From assembly GCA_964448135.1 (NCBI GenBank), contig CAYUVH010000042.1, positions 1 through 64,000 on the forward strand: a stretch of 64,000 bases of DNA, in the 5' to 3' direction. Below the pieces are notes generated by a model that saw only the letters and a list, made by a program, of their open reading frames with translations, did not search any database and was not told the origin of the DNA. Source of the DNA: CAYUVH01 sp964448135 (lineage in GTDB: Bacteria > Verrucomicrobiota > Verrucomicrobiia > Limisphaerales > UBA8199). The position numbers and the translations under genes were made by a program. Below, in pieces: positions 29,671 through 39,338 of this stretch. Numbering within the stretch: the first letter of the stretch is position 1; each line of letters starts with the position of its first letter.

Positions 29671-32600
29671 TTAATGCCCCGCCGGCGCCGCGCTGGCCGG
29701 TTCGGCTGGTTCACTCGGCTTCGCCGGCTCATGTTTCCCGCCACCCAGTTTCTCCACGACATAAAACGAAACCGGAATCAAAAATATCGCGATGAAGCTC
29801 GCCGCCGACATGCCCCCGATCACCGTGAAACCCATGACCTGCCGCGACAGCGCGCCAGCGCCGCTCGCCTTCGCCAGCGGCACGCAACCCAGGATGAACG
29901 CAAAGCTCGTCATCAGAATCGGCCGCAACCGCAACTTTGCGCCTTCGAGCGTCGCTTCCAGCAACGGCTTGCCCTGCTCGTAATTCATCTTCGCAAATTC
30001 CACGATGAGAATCGCGTTCTTCGCCGCCAGACCGATCAACATCACCAGGCCGATCTGCGCATAAATATTGTTCTCGTAGTGGCCGACCATCAGTCCCGCA
30101 AACGCCCCGAACACCGCAATGGGCGTGCACAGCAGCACGCTGAACGGCAGACTCCAGCTCTCGTATTGCGCGGCCAGGATCAAAAACACGCACACCAGCG
30201 AGAACGCAAAAATCACCATCGGCGAAATGCCCTGCGCCGCTTTGTTTTCCTGGAAGCTCATGCCCAGGTAATCAAAGCCCATCCCCGCCGGCATCGTTTC
30301 ATGAAAGACGTCCTCCATCGCCTTCATCGCCTGGGCCGAGCTGTACCCCGGCGCCGCGCTCGCGTTGATCTGCGCTCCCTGGTACAGATTGTAGCGCATC
30401 GTAAATTCGGGTCCCGTCGTCGCGTCCACCTTGGTCAACGCCGCCAGCGGCACCATGTCGTTCGAATTATTCAAGACGTAGAACTGGCCCAGATTGTACG
30501 CCTCGTTGCGGTACTCACCTTCCGACTGCACATAGACCTGCCACTGCCGGCCGAAGCGATTGAAATAATTCACAAAGGCGCCGCCCATGAAACACTGCAT
30601 CGTCTGGTAAACATCCTGCAGCCTCACGCCCTGGCTCAGCACCTGGTCGCGATCCACGTTCACATACACCTGCGGCACCGAAAGCAGCGCCGTCGTGAAG
30701 ACCCCGGCCAGTTCCTTCCGTTTGCGGCACGCCTCCATGTATTTCTGCAACTGTTCCGCCAGATACGGGATGCCTTTGCTCGCCCGATCCTCCAGCACAA
30801 ACGTCACCCCACCTGAGGTGCCCACGCCCGGAATCGCCGGCGGCGGAAACACGAAACCGATCGCCCCTGGAATCTTGCTGAACTCCGCGTTCAAATGCTT
30901 CTTGATCGCCGTGTACTGCTCCTCCGGCGCCTTGCGCTGCGACCACGGCTTGAAAGCGATAAAGAAAAAGCTGCTGTACGTATTGTTCACGCCGCTCAAC
31001 ATGCTGTAGCCGATGACCGACGAGTAATATTGCACGCCCGGCGCCTTCTCCAGGATCGCCTCCGCCTGCTTCACCACCGCGTCATTGCGCTGCAACGAGG
31101 CCGTATTCGGCAATTGCACGCCGCCAAACACATACCCCTGGTCCTCGTCCGGCAAAAAGCTCGTCGCCACCGATTTACCCAGCACCCCCGCCAGCACGAT
31201 CGCCCCCACCAGCAACAGCATTGCGAATGCGCTTTTGTGAATCAGGAACCGGCAGATCCCCACATAACCGTCCGTCGCCTTCCCAAACACCTTGTTGAAC
31301 CAGTCGAAAAACTTTTGCAACGGCCCGCTGCCCTTCTTCTTCGGCCGCAGCAACAACGCCGCCAGCGCCGGCGACAGCGTCAGCGCATTGAACGCCGAGA
31401 TGATCACCGACACCGCTATCGTCACCGCGAACTGCTGATACATGCGCCCCGTGATCCCGGGAATGAACGCCGTCGGCACAAACACCGCCGACAAAATGAT
31501 CGCGATCGCGATCACCGGCCCCGTCACCTCCTGCATGCCCTTCAACGCCGCCTCTTTTGGCGACAACCCATGCTCAATGTGATGCTCCACGATCTCCACC
31601 ACCACAATCGCGTCATCCACCACCAGCCCGATCGCCAGCACCAAACCGAACAGCGACAGCGTGTTGATCGAAAAGCCGAACATCGGAAACAGCACGAATG
31701 TCCCCACCAGCGAAACCGGCACCGCCAGCAGCGGAATCAACGTCGCCCGCCACCCTTGCAGGAAAATGAATACCACGATGATTACCAGCACGATCGCCTC
31801 CATCAGCGTGTGCTCGATTTCCTTCATCCCCTCCGTCACCGCCAGCGTCGTATCCAGCGCCACCACGTAATCCAGGTCCGGCGGAAAACTCTCCTTCAAT
31901 GACGCCATCAATTTCTTTGCGCCATTCGCCGCATCCACCGCGTTCGAGTCCGGTAACTGGTAGAGCGCCACCAGCGCGCAAGCCTTGCCGTTCAGCCGCG
32001 CCAACATGCTGTAGTTCTGCGCCCCCAGCTCAATCCGCGCGACGTCCCGGATGCGCACAATCGCGCCGCCTGGCGCTGCCCGCAGCACAATTTCACCGAA
32101 CTGATCCGACGTTTCCAAACGTCCCTGCGCCCGCACCGCATAAGTATATTCCTGCCCCGTCGGCACGGGCTCACCACCGATCTGCCCCGCCGGATTTACC
32201 GTGTTCTGCTGCTGGATCGCATTGATGATCTCCGGCACCGTGATCCCCATTTGCGCCAGCCGGTCCGGCCGCACCCAGATGCGGATCGCATACTGCCCCG
32301 CGCCGAACACCGACACGCTCGCGATGCCGGGCACGCGCGTCATCGCGTCGTTGACGTTGATGTAGGAATAATTCGCCAGGAAAATACTGTCGTAAGTGTT
32401 GCTCGGGGAAAACAGCGCGAACATGATCAGCGGCGACGACGTGGACTTCTGTACCGTCACGCCCTGGCTGTTCACCGCGCTGGGCAACTGCGAATTCGCC
32501 TGCCCCTGCCGCATCTGCGCCAGGATCTGGTCGGTGTTCGGGTCCGTCTTGACGTCGAAATCCACCGTGAGCTTCATGGACCCGTTGTTCGCGTTGAGCG

Positions 32601-32838
32601 AATACATGTATTCCATGTTGTCCACGCCCGACATCTGCTGCTCGATCGGCACCGCCACCGATTGCTGCACCGTCAGCGCGTCCGCGCCCGGATAGGTCGC
32701 GTTCACCTGGATTTGCGGATCGGCGATGTTCGGAAATTGCGCGACCGGCAGCCGCGTGATGGAGACGATCCCCATCAGCACCATCAGGATCGAAATGACC
32801 ATCGCCACAATCGGGCGATTGATGAAGAATTTTGCCAT
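29671..32838 (-). CDS. RND multidrug efflux transporter, HAE1 type (AcrB/MexB-like)
   Basis: A 1055-residue inner-membrane pump of usual length, twelve TM segments in two homologous halves. Proton-relay residues are present: the Asp pair in LAIGLVVDDAIVVVE (TM4) and Lys in GLAAKNAILIVEFA (TM10). The start MAKFFINRPIVAMVISILM is typical. It exports hydrophobic compounds with the adaptor upstream and outer-membrane factor downstream. The C-terminal tail is Ala/Glu/Pro-rich. About 125 bp separate it from the DUF4136 gene, leaving room for a second promoter. Confidence 0.97.
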   Translation of the reverse strand: MAKFFINRPIVAMVISILMVLMGIVSITRLPVAQFPNIADPQIQVNATYPGADALTVQQSVAVPIEQQMSGVDNMEYMYSLNANNGSMKLTVDFDVKTDPNTDQILAQMRQGQANSQLPSAVNSQGVTVQKSTSSPLIMFALFSPSNTYDSIFLANYSYINVNDAMTRVPGIASVSVFGAGQYAIRIWVRPDRLAQMGITVPEIINAIQQQNTVNPAGQIGGEPVPTGQEYTYAVRAQGRLETSDQFGEIVLRAAPGGAIVRIRDVARIELGAQNYSMLARLNGKACALVALYQLPDSNAVDAANGAKKLMASLKESFPPDLDYVVALDTTLAVTEGMKEIEHTLMEAIVLVIIVVFIFLQGWRATLIPLLAVPVSLVGTFVLFPMFGFSINTLSLFGLVLAIGLVVDDAIVVVEIVEHHIEHGLSPKEAALKGMQEVTGPVIAIAIILSAVFVPTAFIPGITGRMYQQFAVTIAVSVIISAFNALTLSPALAALLLRPKKKGSGPLQKFFDWFNKVFGKATDGYVGICRFLIHKSAFAMLLLVGAIVLAGVLGKSVATSFLPDEDQGYVFGGVQLPNTASLQRNDAVVKQAEAILEKAPGVQYYSSVIGYSMLSGVNNTYSSFFFIAFKPWSQRKAPEEQYTAIKKHLNAEFSKIPGAIGFVFPPPAIPGVGTSGGVTFVLEDRASKGIPYLAEQLQKYMEACRKRKELAGVFTTALLSVPQVYVNVDRDQVLSQGVRLQDVYQTMQCFMGGAFVNYFNRFGRQWQVYVQSEGEYRNEAYNLGQFYVLNNSNDMVPLAALTKVDATTGPEFTMRYNLYQGAQINASAAPGYSSAQAMKAMEDVFHETMPAGMGFDYLGMSFQENKAAQGISPMVIFAFSLVCVFLILAAQYESWSLPFSVLLCTPIAVFGAFAGLMVGHYENNIYAQIGLVMLIGLAAKNAILIVEFAKMNYEQGKPLLEATLEGAKLRLRPILMTSFAFILGCVPLAKASGAGALSRQVMGFTVIGGMSAASFIAIFLIPVSFYVVEKLGGGKHEPAKPSEPAEPASAAPAGH

Positions 32839-32872
32839 AGGTCAGGAGAAGTGCTTCGAGACGTTTGCGAAG

Positions 32873-34066
32873 TTACTTCTTCTTTTCCTCGGGCGGCTGC
32901 GCCGGAGTTGTCGCCACCGCCGGGGGCTTGTCCTGGTAAGGCACGGGCTTTACCACGGCGCCTTCGCGAATTTTCTGCACGCCCTCGGCGATGATCTTGT
33001 CACCCGCCTTGATCGGCCCTTGAATCACCCAATCCTGACCGATTCGATCGGTAGCCTGCACCGGGTGAATGCTGACCTTGTCGTCCGCCCCCACCGTCGC
33101 CACCAGGTACCGGCCCTGCATCTCCGTCACCGCCCGTTGCGGCACCAGCATCGCGTTCGTCAGTGTGGTAAGCAGCGCCCGGATGTTCACGAACATTCCG
33201 GGTATCAACAAATGCTGCGGATTAGGAAACTCGCCCACCACCCGCACCGTGCCGGTCTTCACGTCCACCTGGTTGTTTTTGAACCGCAACCGCCCCGGCT
33301 CGGGATACACGCTGCCCGTCGCCAGGATCAATTGCAGTGACATCCCTTCGCTGGGGTCCACGGACAGTCCCTGCTTCAATCGTTGCTCGCGAAACTCCGT
33401 CACCAACCGCTGCGACACCGAAGCGTAGGCCCGGATCGGCTCAATCGTTGAAACCGTCGTCAGCGTCCCCGAGTTCGGTCCCACCAAGTTGCCAACCTGC
33501 GCGGCAGCCGAAGCCAGCCCTGCCATGCCGTCCACGGGTGATTTGATCGTTGTAAATCCCAGGTTGAGGGCCGCCGATTCCACCGCCGCCTTGGCTGCCA
33601 ACACATTGGCCGCCGCCGCCCTTTCATTTTGCACCGCGTCATCCAATTCCTGCTGGCTGATTGCTTCCAGCTTTGCCAGCGGACGATAGCGCGATACCGT
33701 TAACGCCCATTTCTCCTGCAGCGCCTGCGATTGCGCCAGTTCCGACTGCGCCTTGTCCAGCGCCGCCTGGAACGGCCCCGGATCGATCTGGAACAGCACC
33801 TGCCCGTTCGTCACGTAGCTGCCTTCCACATATTGCCGGCTCTGCAAATACCCGGTGACCTGCGCTGAAATCGCCGCGTTCACGTCGCCCTCAAGCGTCC
33901 CCACCCACTCGCGGTAGATCGGCACGTCCTTCTGCACCACTGGCACTACTTCCACGACCGGCGGTCCCGCCTGCGGTGGCTTTTCCTTCTCGCAGCCCGC
34001 CAGCAAGGTCGCGAGCGCAACCACGCTGCTGATCGCCGCTCCGCTGATAAATGAATTTCGTGTCAT
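32873..34066 (-). CDS. RND periplasmic adaptor (membrane fusion protein, AcrA-like)
   Basis: About 397 residues from MTRNSFISGAAISS. This start is chosen because it begins a clear lipoprotein signal (LATLLAGCEKE); upstream in-frame sequence is not signal-like. Lipoyl halves flank a coiled-coil hairpin (about 100-165, Gln/Ala/Leu-rich), followed by beta-barrel and membrane-proximal domains. The C-terminus is Lys-rich. It bridges pump and outer-membrane factor and is first in the efflux operon, 34 bp before the pump gene. No regulator gene is adjacent. Confidence 0.95.
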   Translation of the reverse strand: MTRNSFISGAAISSVVALATLLAGCEKEKPPQAGPPVVEVVPVVQKDVPIYREWVGTLEGDVNAAISAQVTGYLQSRQYVEGSYVTNGQVLFQIDPGPFQAALDKAQSELAQSQALQEKWALTVSRYRPLAKLEAISQQELDDAVQNERAAAANVLAAKAAVESAALNLGFTTIKSPVDGMAGLASAAAQVGNLVGPNSGTLTTVSTIEPIRAYASVSQRLVTEFREQRLKQGLSVDPSEGMSLQLILATGSVYPEPGRLRFKNNQVDVKTGTVRVVGEFPNPQHLLIPGMFVNIRALLTTLTNAMLVPQRAVTEMQGRYLVATVGADDKVSIHPVQATDRIGQDWVIQGPIKAGDKIIAEGVQKIREGAVVKPVPYQDKPPAVATTPAQPPEEKKK

Positions 34067-34259
34067 GAGAAGTACTCGTTTGAAAATCTCTGGAACCACC
34101 ATCGCCCGGTCACTGCGCACACCTTCTCCCATGGCAAAATTGCCACTCACGTCCAATCCTACGCTGCACCCGTTTTGCGGCATGAGAACAGCCGCACTTT
34201 ATCCCCCCCGTGCGCCCGAAGCAATGCTTTCCCGGCGCATTCAACCAAATCAGCCTCGA

Positions 34260-35435
34260 CTATTGGCGGGCCGCTCCATTTGTCCCCGTCACGCTCGCCG
34301 CTTCTGCCTTTACCAGACTCTTCGCAAACAGCGCATGTCCGTCCTTGCTGAAATGCGTGTCCGGCCGGTTGAACGGCAATCCTCCACTCCGGGCGAACTC
34401 CACGAATTCGGGATACGGCTCCAGGTACGCGATGCCCTCCCGCTGCAATCCAGCGACCAGCAGCGGCACAAGCGGATGATTGCCGGCGGCCGGTTTATCC
34501 ACGTGCGGCTGAAACGGCACGAACACCACCGAAAACTTCGCTCCCTGCGCGGCGACCGCATCGCGGAGTTTCTTCAAAATCGCCACCGTCAGCTCAACGC
34601 CGGCCCGGTCGCGAGCCGAAACATCCGCCTCCTTCAACTCCCCCGCCCGCGGTGCCGCCACGCCTTCGCCGGCCTTCGCCGTGTTCGCGCCGCGCACCGC
34701 CGCCATTGCATCGCCAATGGCATTCCACAGCCGGCTATGCAGCCGCAAAGAATTCACGATCGCGCGGCTCCAGTCGTCCCGCAGATGATTGGTGTGCAGC
34801 GTCAACTCCCCATTCTCCAGGGTGAAGTACGGCTTCAAGTAACCATACTGCTTCGGCTGCAAATTGTTCTCGATGTCATTGAACGGCGTGAACGCCAGCA
34901 CCACTTCATCCACCTTAAACCGCGAGCCCATCCGCAAATACCAAAGATACTCCTGATCGGTCCCGTAACCCGAGACCCCGAAATTCAAGATTTCAACATT
35001 CGTGCCGCACACCTGCACATCACTGAACAACTCCTGCTGCGCCACGCCAAATCCCCACATGTAAGAATCGCCCAGCACCAGTATCCGGCGTTTCGATGAC
35101 CCACGCTCCGTCCGCATCTCATCAGGACCGCGCGCGCCGAATTGATTCTGATGCACCGCGACCAGTTTTCCATCCCGGCCGTGCATCGCCGTGACGCTTT
35201 CCAACGGCACCCAACCCACCTCGGGATCGAAACGACAGAACAAATCCTTTTCCCGCCGCGAACTGGCGAGCCAGTTCGGCTGCACCAGCCGCAATGCGAT
35301 TTCCCCAATCGCTGCCCCCAGCGCCAGCCCAAACAAAATCAGCCCACCGCGAAGCAGAATCTGCTTCGCCCAGCCACGACTTCGGGACGCGGGTACGTCG
35401 CCTGGTGTTTTAGAGTCGCCTGGATCGAGGGCCAT
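34260..35435 (-). CDS. Membrane-anchored SGNH/GDSL-hydrolase-like protein
   Basis: A 391-residue protein with one N-terminal TM (about 27-47) and the rest presumably periplasmic. Block I is RRILVLGDSYMWGFG (nucleophile Ser), block II includes NFGVSGYGTDQEYL, and the C-terminal DxxH is PDTHFSKDG. This fits SGNH hydrolases or sugar O-acetyltransferase-like esterases acting on envelope glycans. The substrate is unknown. It follows the lactate dehydrogenase gene by 44 bp in the same direction. The approximately 190 bp on its 3' side, before the efflux adaptor, hold no clear feature. Confidence 0.85.
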   Translation of the reverse strand: MALDPGDSKTPGDVPASRSRGWAKQILLRGGLILFGLALGAAIGEIALRLVQPNWLASSRREKDLFCRFDPEVGWVPLESVTAMHGRDGKLVAVHQNQFGARGPDEMRTERGSSKRRILVLGDSYMWGFGVAQQELFSDVQVCGTNVEILNFGVSGYGTDQEYLWYLRMGSRFKVDEVVLAFTPFNDIENNLQPKQYGYLKPYFTLENGELTLHTNHLRDDWSRAIVNSLRLHSRLWNAIGDAMAAVRGANTAKAGEGVAAPRAGELKEADVSARDRAGVELTVAILKKLRDAVAAQGAKFSVVFVPFQPHVDKPAAGNHPLVPLLVAGLQREGIAYLEPYPEFVEFARSGGLPFNRPDTHFSKDGHALFAKSLVKAEAASVTGTNGAARQ

Positions 35436-35479
35436 GCCCGCATCATGATTTGAGCCCCGCCCAAGCGCCAGTCATTCTG

Positions 35480-36430
35480 CTACCCACGAGCCAGCTTCAA
35501 CTCGCCAATTGCCGCTCGTAAAATTCCCGCGCTTGCCCGTAGTTGCTCCCGCTCCTCCGCGCTCAGAGGCAGAGGAATCTCCGCCAGCACGCCGCCTCCG
35601 CCTACCAACCGCGGCAACGAAATCGTCACACCTTCGCACCCCCCGGTTCCAATCACTCGCGCGCATACCGACAAAATCGCCCGCTGATCGTGCAGCAGCA
35701 CATCCACAATCCGCGCCACCGCGCTGCCAATGCCGTAATACGTCGCCCCTTTTCCGGCAATGATATGATACGCCGCGCGCCTCACCTGTTCCTCGATCCG
35801 CTCCCGATCCGCCTTTCCCAGCGCCTTGCCCTGTGATTTGGAAAACTCCTCCAGGCTCAACCCAGCAATGGTCGCCTGCGACCACGCCAGCACTTCCGAA
35901 TCGCCATGCTCCCCCAGCACATAAGCATGCACATGATGCGGGTCGATGCCGAAGTGCTGCCCCAGCAACGCGCGAAATCGCGCCGTATCCAGCGTCGTGC
36001 CTGAACCAATCACACGGTTCGACGGCACGCCAAACTCCGCCGCAAAATGAGCCGCCAGGTGCGTCATGATGTCCACCGGATTCGTCACCACCAACAGCAC
36101 ACACTCCGGCGCATGCCGCAACACCGCTGGCACGATCTGGCGAAACACCTCGGCGTTACGCTGCAGTAAACTCAGGCGCGACTCATCCGCCTTCTGCGCT
36201 ACGCCGCCTGCGATCACCATCACCCGCGCCCCCGCCAGGTCCGCGTAATCTCCCGCCCGCACCGTCAGCGGATGCGCAAACGGCACCGCGTGGTAAATAT
36301 CGTTCGCCTCCGCTTCCGCCCGCGACCGGTTCAGATCCACCAACACAATCTCCCGCCCCACCCCGCTCATCACCAGCGCGTAAGCCGAAGTCGCCCCCAC
36401 CGCTCCGCATCCGACAATCCCGATTTTCAT
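35480..36430 (-). CDS. ldh: L-lactate dehydrogenase
   Basis: A 316-residue protein of the lactate/malate dehydrogenase family. The NAD-binding start is MKIGIVGCGAVGATSAYAL with the ribose-binding Asp in IVLVDLN. The substrate loop reads AGGVAQKADESR, with Gln at the position that selects pyruvate/lactate (malate enzymes carry Arg). Downstream are VVTNPVDIMT, GSGTTLDTARFR and the catalytic His in GEHGDSE. It reduces pyruvate to lactate with NADH. It lies 13 bp after the acetate kinase gene, forming a two-gene fermentation unit. Confidence 0.95.
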   Translation of the reverse strand: MKIGIVGCGAVGATSAYALVMSGVGREIVLVDLNRSRAEAEANDIYHAVPFAHPLTVRAGDYADLAGARVMVIAGGVAQKADESRLSLLQRNAEVFRQIVPAVLRHAPECVLLVVTNPVDIMTHLAAHFAAEFGVPSNRVIGSGTTLDTARFRALLGQHFGIDPHHVHAYVLGEHGDSEVLAWSQATIAGLSLEEFSKSQGKALGKADRERIEEQVRRAAYHIIAGKGATYYGIGSAVARIVDVLLHDQRAILSVCARVIGTGGCEGVTISLPRLVGGGGVLAEIPLPLSAEEREQLRASAGILRAAIGELKLARG

Positions 36431-36443
36431 TTTTTTGAATTTT

Positions 36444-37721
36444 TTAGGTCTGCTTCCCCTCGCGCCCCAGCGCGCGCAACGCCTCCCGCGCCATCATCCG
36501 CTCTTCATCCGTCGGCACCACCAACACGATCACGCGCGAATCATCCGTCGAAATCCGACCGATTTCCTCAAATCCCTTCACCTCCCCATTCCGCTTCGCA
36601 TCCATCCGGATTCCCATGCACTCCAATCCCTCCAACGCCATCGCCCGCACCTCCGCGCTCCCCTGCCCGATGCCCGCCGTGAAAATCACCACGTCCACCC
36701 CGCCCATCGCTGCCACATACGACCCCAGATATTTTCGCACGCGATAGCCGTACGCCTTCAGCGTCACCTGCGCCCGCTCGTTTCCCGCCGCAGCCGCCTT
36801 TTGCACCTCCCGCATGTCGCTGGAAATTCCCGTCATCCCCAGCAACCCGCTCTTGCGATTCAACATCTCCTCGCTCTGCGTCGCCGAAAGTTTTTCCGTC
36901 CGCTCCAAAAACGCCAGCACGCCCGCGTCCACGTCCCCGCAACGCGTCCCCATGATCAACCCCTCCGCCGGCGTGAAGCCCATCGAAGTGTCCACCGACC
37001 GACCGCGATCCACCGCGCACAACGACGCCCCATTCCCCAAGTGACAGCTCACGATCCGCAATTCCTCCAGCGGCCGCTTCAAAAATTCCGCGGCTCGCAA
37101 ACTCACATAGTGATGCGACGTCCCATGAAAACCATACCGCCGTACGCTCTTTTTTTCGTAATACGCATACGGCAGCCCGTATAAATAAGCGTGTTCCGGC
37201 AACGTGTGATGAAACGACGTGTCGAACACCGCCACGTGCGGCGCCTTGGGAAACAACCGCCGCATCTCCCGAATGCCCGCCACATTCACCGGATTATGCA
37301 ACGGCGCCAACGGATCGAGCGCATCAATCTCCGCCAGCACTTCCTCCGTGATCGCGGTCGCCTGCGTGAACTTCTCCCCGCCATGCACCACCCGATGCAC
37401 CACCATCGTCACTTCCTCCGCCGCCCCAATGACCCCCGTGTCTTTCGCCAGCAATACTTCCCGCATCGCCGCAAACGCCTCCGGATATCCGCCTTTCGGC
37501 AATTCCCGTTTCACCTCGCCCTTCGGCCCGTGATACGCATGCCGCGTCCCCTCCATCCCGATCTTTTCCACCTGCCCCCGCGCCTCCCGCGCCGCATCCG
37601 CCGTATTGTAAAAGCAATACTTCACCGACGACGATCCGCAATTCACCACCAGAATCTTCTCCGGCCGCTCGCTTCGCAGCTCCAAGCCATACGGATCTGG
37701 TTTGTCATCGCCAGTGTTCAT
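36444..37721 (-). CDS. ackA: Acetate kinase
   Basis: A 425-residue ASKHA kinase. Motifs are ILVVNCGSSSVKYCF (phosphate 1), VVHRVVHGGEKF, VAVFDTSFHHTLPEHAYLYG, RRYGFHGTSHHYV, CHLGNGASLCAVDRGRSVDTSMGFTP in two parts, and FTAGIGQGSAEVR. It converts acetyl phosphate and ADP to acetate and ATP. About 20 residues precede the usual start. No phosphotransacetylase gene is adjacent. Confidence 0.97.
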   Translation of the reverse strand: MNTGDDKPDPYGLELRSERPEKILVVNCGSSSVKYCFYNTADAAREARGQVEKIGMEGTRHAYHGPKGEVKRELPKGGYPEAFAAMREVLLAKDTGVIGAAEEVTMVVHRVVHGGEKFTQATAITEEVLAEIDALDPLAPLHNPVNVAGIREMRRLFPKAPHVAVFDTSFHHTLPEHAYLYGLPYAYYEKKSVRRYGFHGTSHHYVSLRAAEFLKRPLEELRIVSCHLGNGASLCAVDRGRSVDTSMGFTPAEGLIMGTRCGDVDAGVLAFLERTEKLSATQSEEMLNRKSGLLGMTGISSDMREVQKAAAAGNERAQVTLKAYGYRVRKYLGSYVAAMGGVDVVIFTAGIGQGSAEVRAMALEGLECMGIRMDAKRNGEVKGFEEIGRISTDDSRVIVLVVPTDEERMMAREALRALGREGKQT

Positions 37722-37790
37722 TCTACGTCCCGGCGAGAACTACCACCTCACTCTCCCGGACAAAAGCACTTTCCCAAAAATCTCCACGCC

Positions 37791-37816
37791 TCGGAGCGCG
37801 GACATTCCTGTCCGCA
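37791..37816. repeat. GGAGCGC stem-loop, copy 1
   Basis: TCGGAGC leads into a perfect 7-bp stem, GCGGACA-TTCC-TGTCCGC (37798-37815). It lies between the divergent acetate kinase and DUF1269 genes. It shares the TCGGAGCGC lead with the element before smpB. Confidence 0.6.
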
Positions 37817-37968
37817 GCCCCGTCCGAAAACCGGCTGCCTCCGCCTCAACCATGGCTTACTTTCCATTTCCCTGACGTTTCGAGCGTTAACGTCTCAACC
37901 TGCGCCTTGCTCCGCATTTCCGGCAGTTACTGCTTGCTTGCCAGCCCGCTTTCCCCCAACAAGTCCTT

Positions 37969-38460
37969 ATGAGCAACCTGATCGTAGTGGGATTTGACAA
38001 CGAAGCCGATGCCTTCGCCATGCGCGCCGCGCTGGCCAAAATGCAGTCGGAATATCTGATCGAGATGGAAGACGCCGTCGTCGTGACCCACGACGCCGCG
38101 GGAAAAGTCCACCTCCACCAAGCCGTGAATCTCACCGCCGTCGGCGCTGTCCGCGGTGCGTTCTGGGGCACGTTGATCGGCTTCCTCTTCATGAACCCGC
38201 TCCTGGGCGCCGCCGTCGGCGCTGGTTCCGGCGCGCTCTCCGGCAGCCTCGCGGACATCGGCGTCAACGATCAATTCATGAAAGACCTCGGCGCGACCCT
38301 GAAACCAGGCACCTCCGCCCTCTTCATCCTCGTCCGCAACTCCACCCCCGACAAAGTCCTCGAAGGCCTCAAGCCCTTCGCCGGCAAAGGCCGCGTCCTC
38401 CAAACCTCCCTCACGCACGACCAGGAGGAAACTCTGAAGAAGGTCATCGAAGGCAAATAA
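37969..38460 (+). CDS. DUF1269-family membrane-associated protein
   Basis: A 163-residue protein beginning MSNLIVVGFDNEADAFAMR. A glycine-rich hydrophobic segment in the middle (about 60-95, FWGTLIGFLFMNPLLGAAVG) and flanking alpha/beta sequence match DUF1269, seen in stress-linked bacterial proteins of unknown function. The family pattern 'LKPGTSALFILV' is present. The gene stands alone on the plus strand. Confidence 0.88.
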   Translation: MSNLIVVGFDNEADAFAMRAALAKMQSEYLIEMEDAVVVTHDAAGKVHLHQAVNLTAVGAVRGAFWGTLIGFLFMNPLLGAAVGAGSGALSGSLADIGVNDQFMKDLGATLKPGTSALFILVRNSTPDKVLEGLKPFAGKGRVLQTSLTHDQEETLKKVIEGK

Positions 38461-38470
38461 CCGACCTTAT

Positions 38471-38496
38471 GGAGCGCCCGTCTCTGAACGGGCGTG
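38471..38496. repeat. GGAGCGC stem-loop, copy 2
   Basis: GGAG then CGCCCGT-CTCTGA-ACGGGCG then TG. The 7-bp stem is perfect with a 6-nt loop. It lies 10 bp after the DUF1269 stop and could serve as a 3' transcript end, though no T run follows. Confidence 0.65.
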
Positions 38497-38745
38497 TTTC
38501 CTCGATCATCGTGCGCACTCGGGCCACCTGCCCAAGTGACAATTGCAACATCCTCCCGCTGTTGGTTGAACTTCGCGGGCCTCTTTCGCCCGGCTTGGCC
38601 CCGTCGGGACGCTCGGAAACAGCCCAGCGATTTATCTTTGGGTTGGCGGTCGGAGCAAGTAGGTGATGGTCCGGTCACGCGCACGAGTCCGTCAGGCACG
38701 AAAGAAAAGTCGCTCCTCAAGACCCCCTCCATTTACTTCTCCTTC

Positions 38746-38773
38746 GAAATCTGAAATTTCAAATTTGAAATCA
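38746..38773. repeat. Heptamer block of four (GAAATTT type)
   Basis: Four 7-mers in a row: GAAATCT, GAAATTT, CAAATTT, GAAATCA. It is also partly palindromic (AAATTTCAAATTT core). Confidence 0.6.
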
Positions 38774-39126
38774 TCACCATCCCCTTGACACACCAGCCAG
38801 CCCTGCCATCTTCCCCCCGGGAGTGAATAATCCAGCATCACCCGCTGGAAAAACCAGAGGTTCGGCAATCGGCGCACCCGGTTCGTCGCCGGCACCGCAT
38901 TCTTAAAGCCTTGATAAAACCATGAAGCAGGAGGCCCAGCACCTGCGTGGCTCGCCAGGACGCAAAATTCGGGCGGGCTCACGGAATCCAGGTCACATTC
39001 TGACCCTTTGCCACGCTCGTGCCGTTTTGCCCACGTTCGCAGCCCTTGTAGGGGCGTTTTATCCTTATTTCCGCGCCCAATCCGCCCTGTTCCCGATCCT
39101 GCCTGTCACCCCGCTGGAAACGGCGC

Positions 39127-39156
39127 GTCAAGGTATGTCAAGGTATGTCAAAGCAT
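39127..39156. repeat. Decamer array GTCAAGGTAT x3
   Basis: Two exact copies of GTCAAGGTAT and one variant, GTCAAAGCAT. It resembles the CAAGGTACGC / CAAAGTACAC units at 58811-58866. Confidence 0.6.
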
Positions 39157-39282
39157 AAATGGGGCCCCAAGGCATTCAGCCCCCTAAACCACCCTTCTCA
39201 AAAAATATGTCACCGAACCCCTTCTCGCCGCATCACCCCTGTAGATGCTAATATGGACCTTAAGAGCATAAATTCGACCGGG

Positions 39283-39303
39283 GTGGGGACGTCTCGTCCC
39301 CAC
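39283..39303. repeat. Perfect 9-bp hairpin upstream of the sigma fusion gene
   Basis: GTGGGGACG-TCT-CGTCCCCAC, 35 bp before the start codon. Either a leader hairpin or a dyad operator is possible. Confidence 0.65.
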
Positions 39304-39338
39304 TTGCCTCTTTTGGCAATCTATCTCGACCCGCACAA

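Larger units (their letters stand above)
38461..39338. other. 878-bp intergenic region, no gene supported
   Basis: No convincing ORF. It holds a GGAGCGC stem-loop just after the DUF1269 stop, an imperfect repeat around 38610-38645 (CCCAGCGATTTATC with partial complement TTTGGG), a four-heptamer block at 38746-38773, a decamer array at 39127-39156 and a strong hairpin at 39283-39303. The region may carry decayed sequence. Confidence 0.6.

Noticed and set aside
38692..38982. A 96-codon minus-strand ORF in the intergenic region
   Set aside because: It contains a translated heptamer block and has no recognisable domain.
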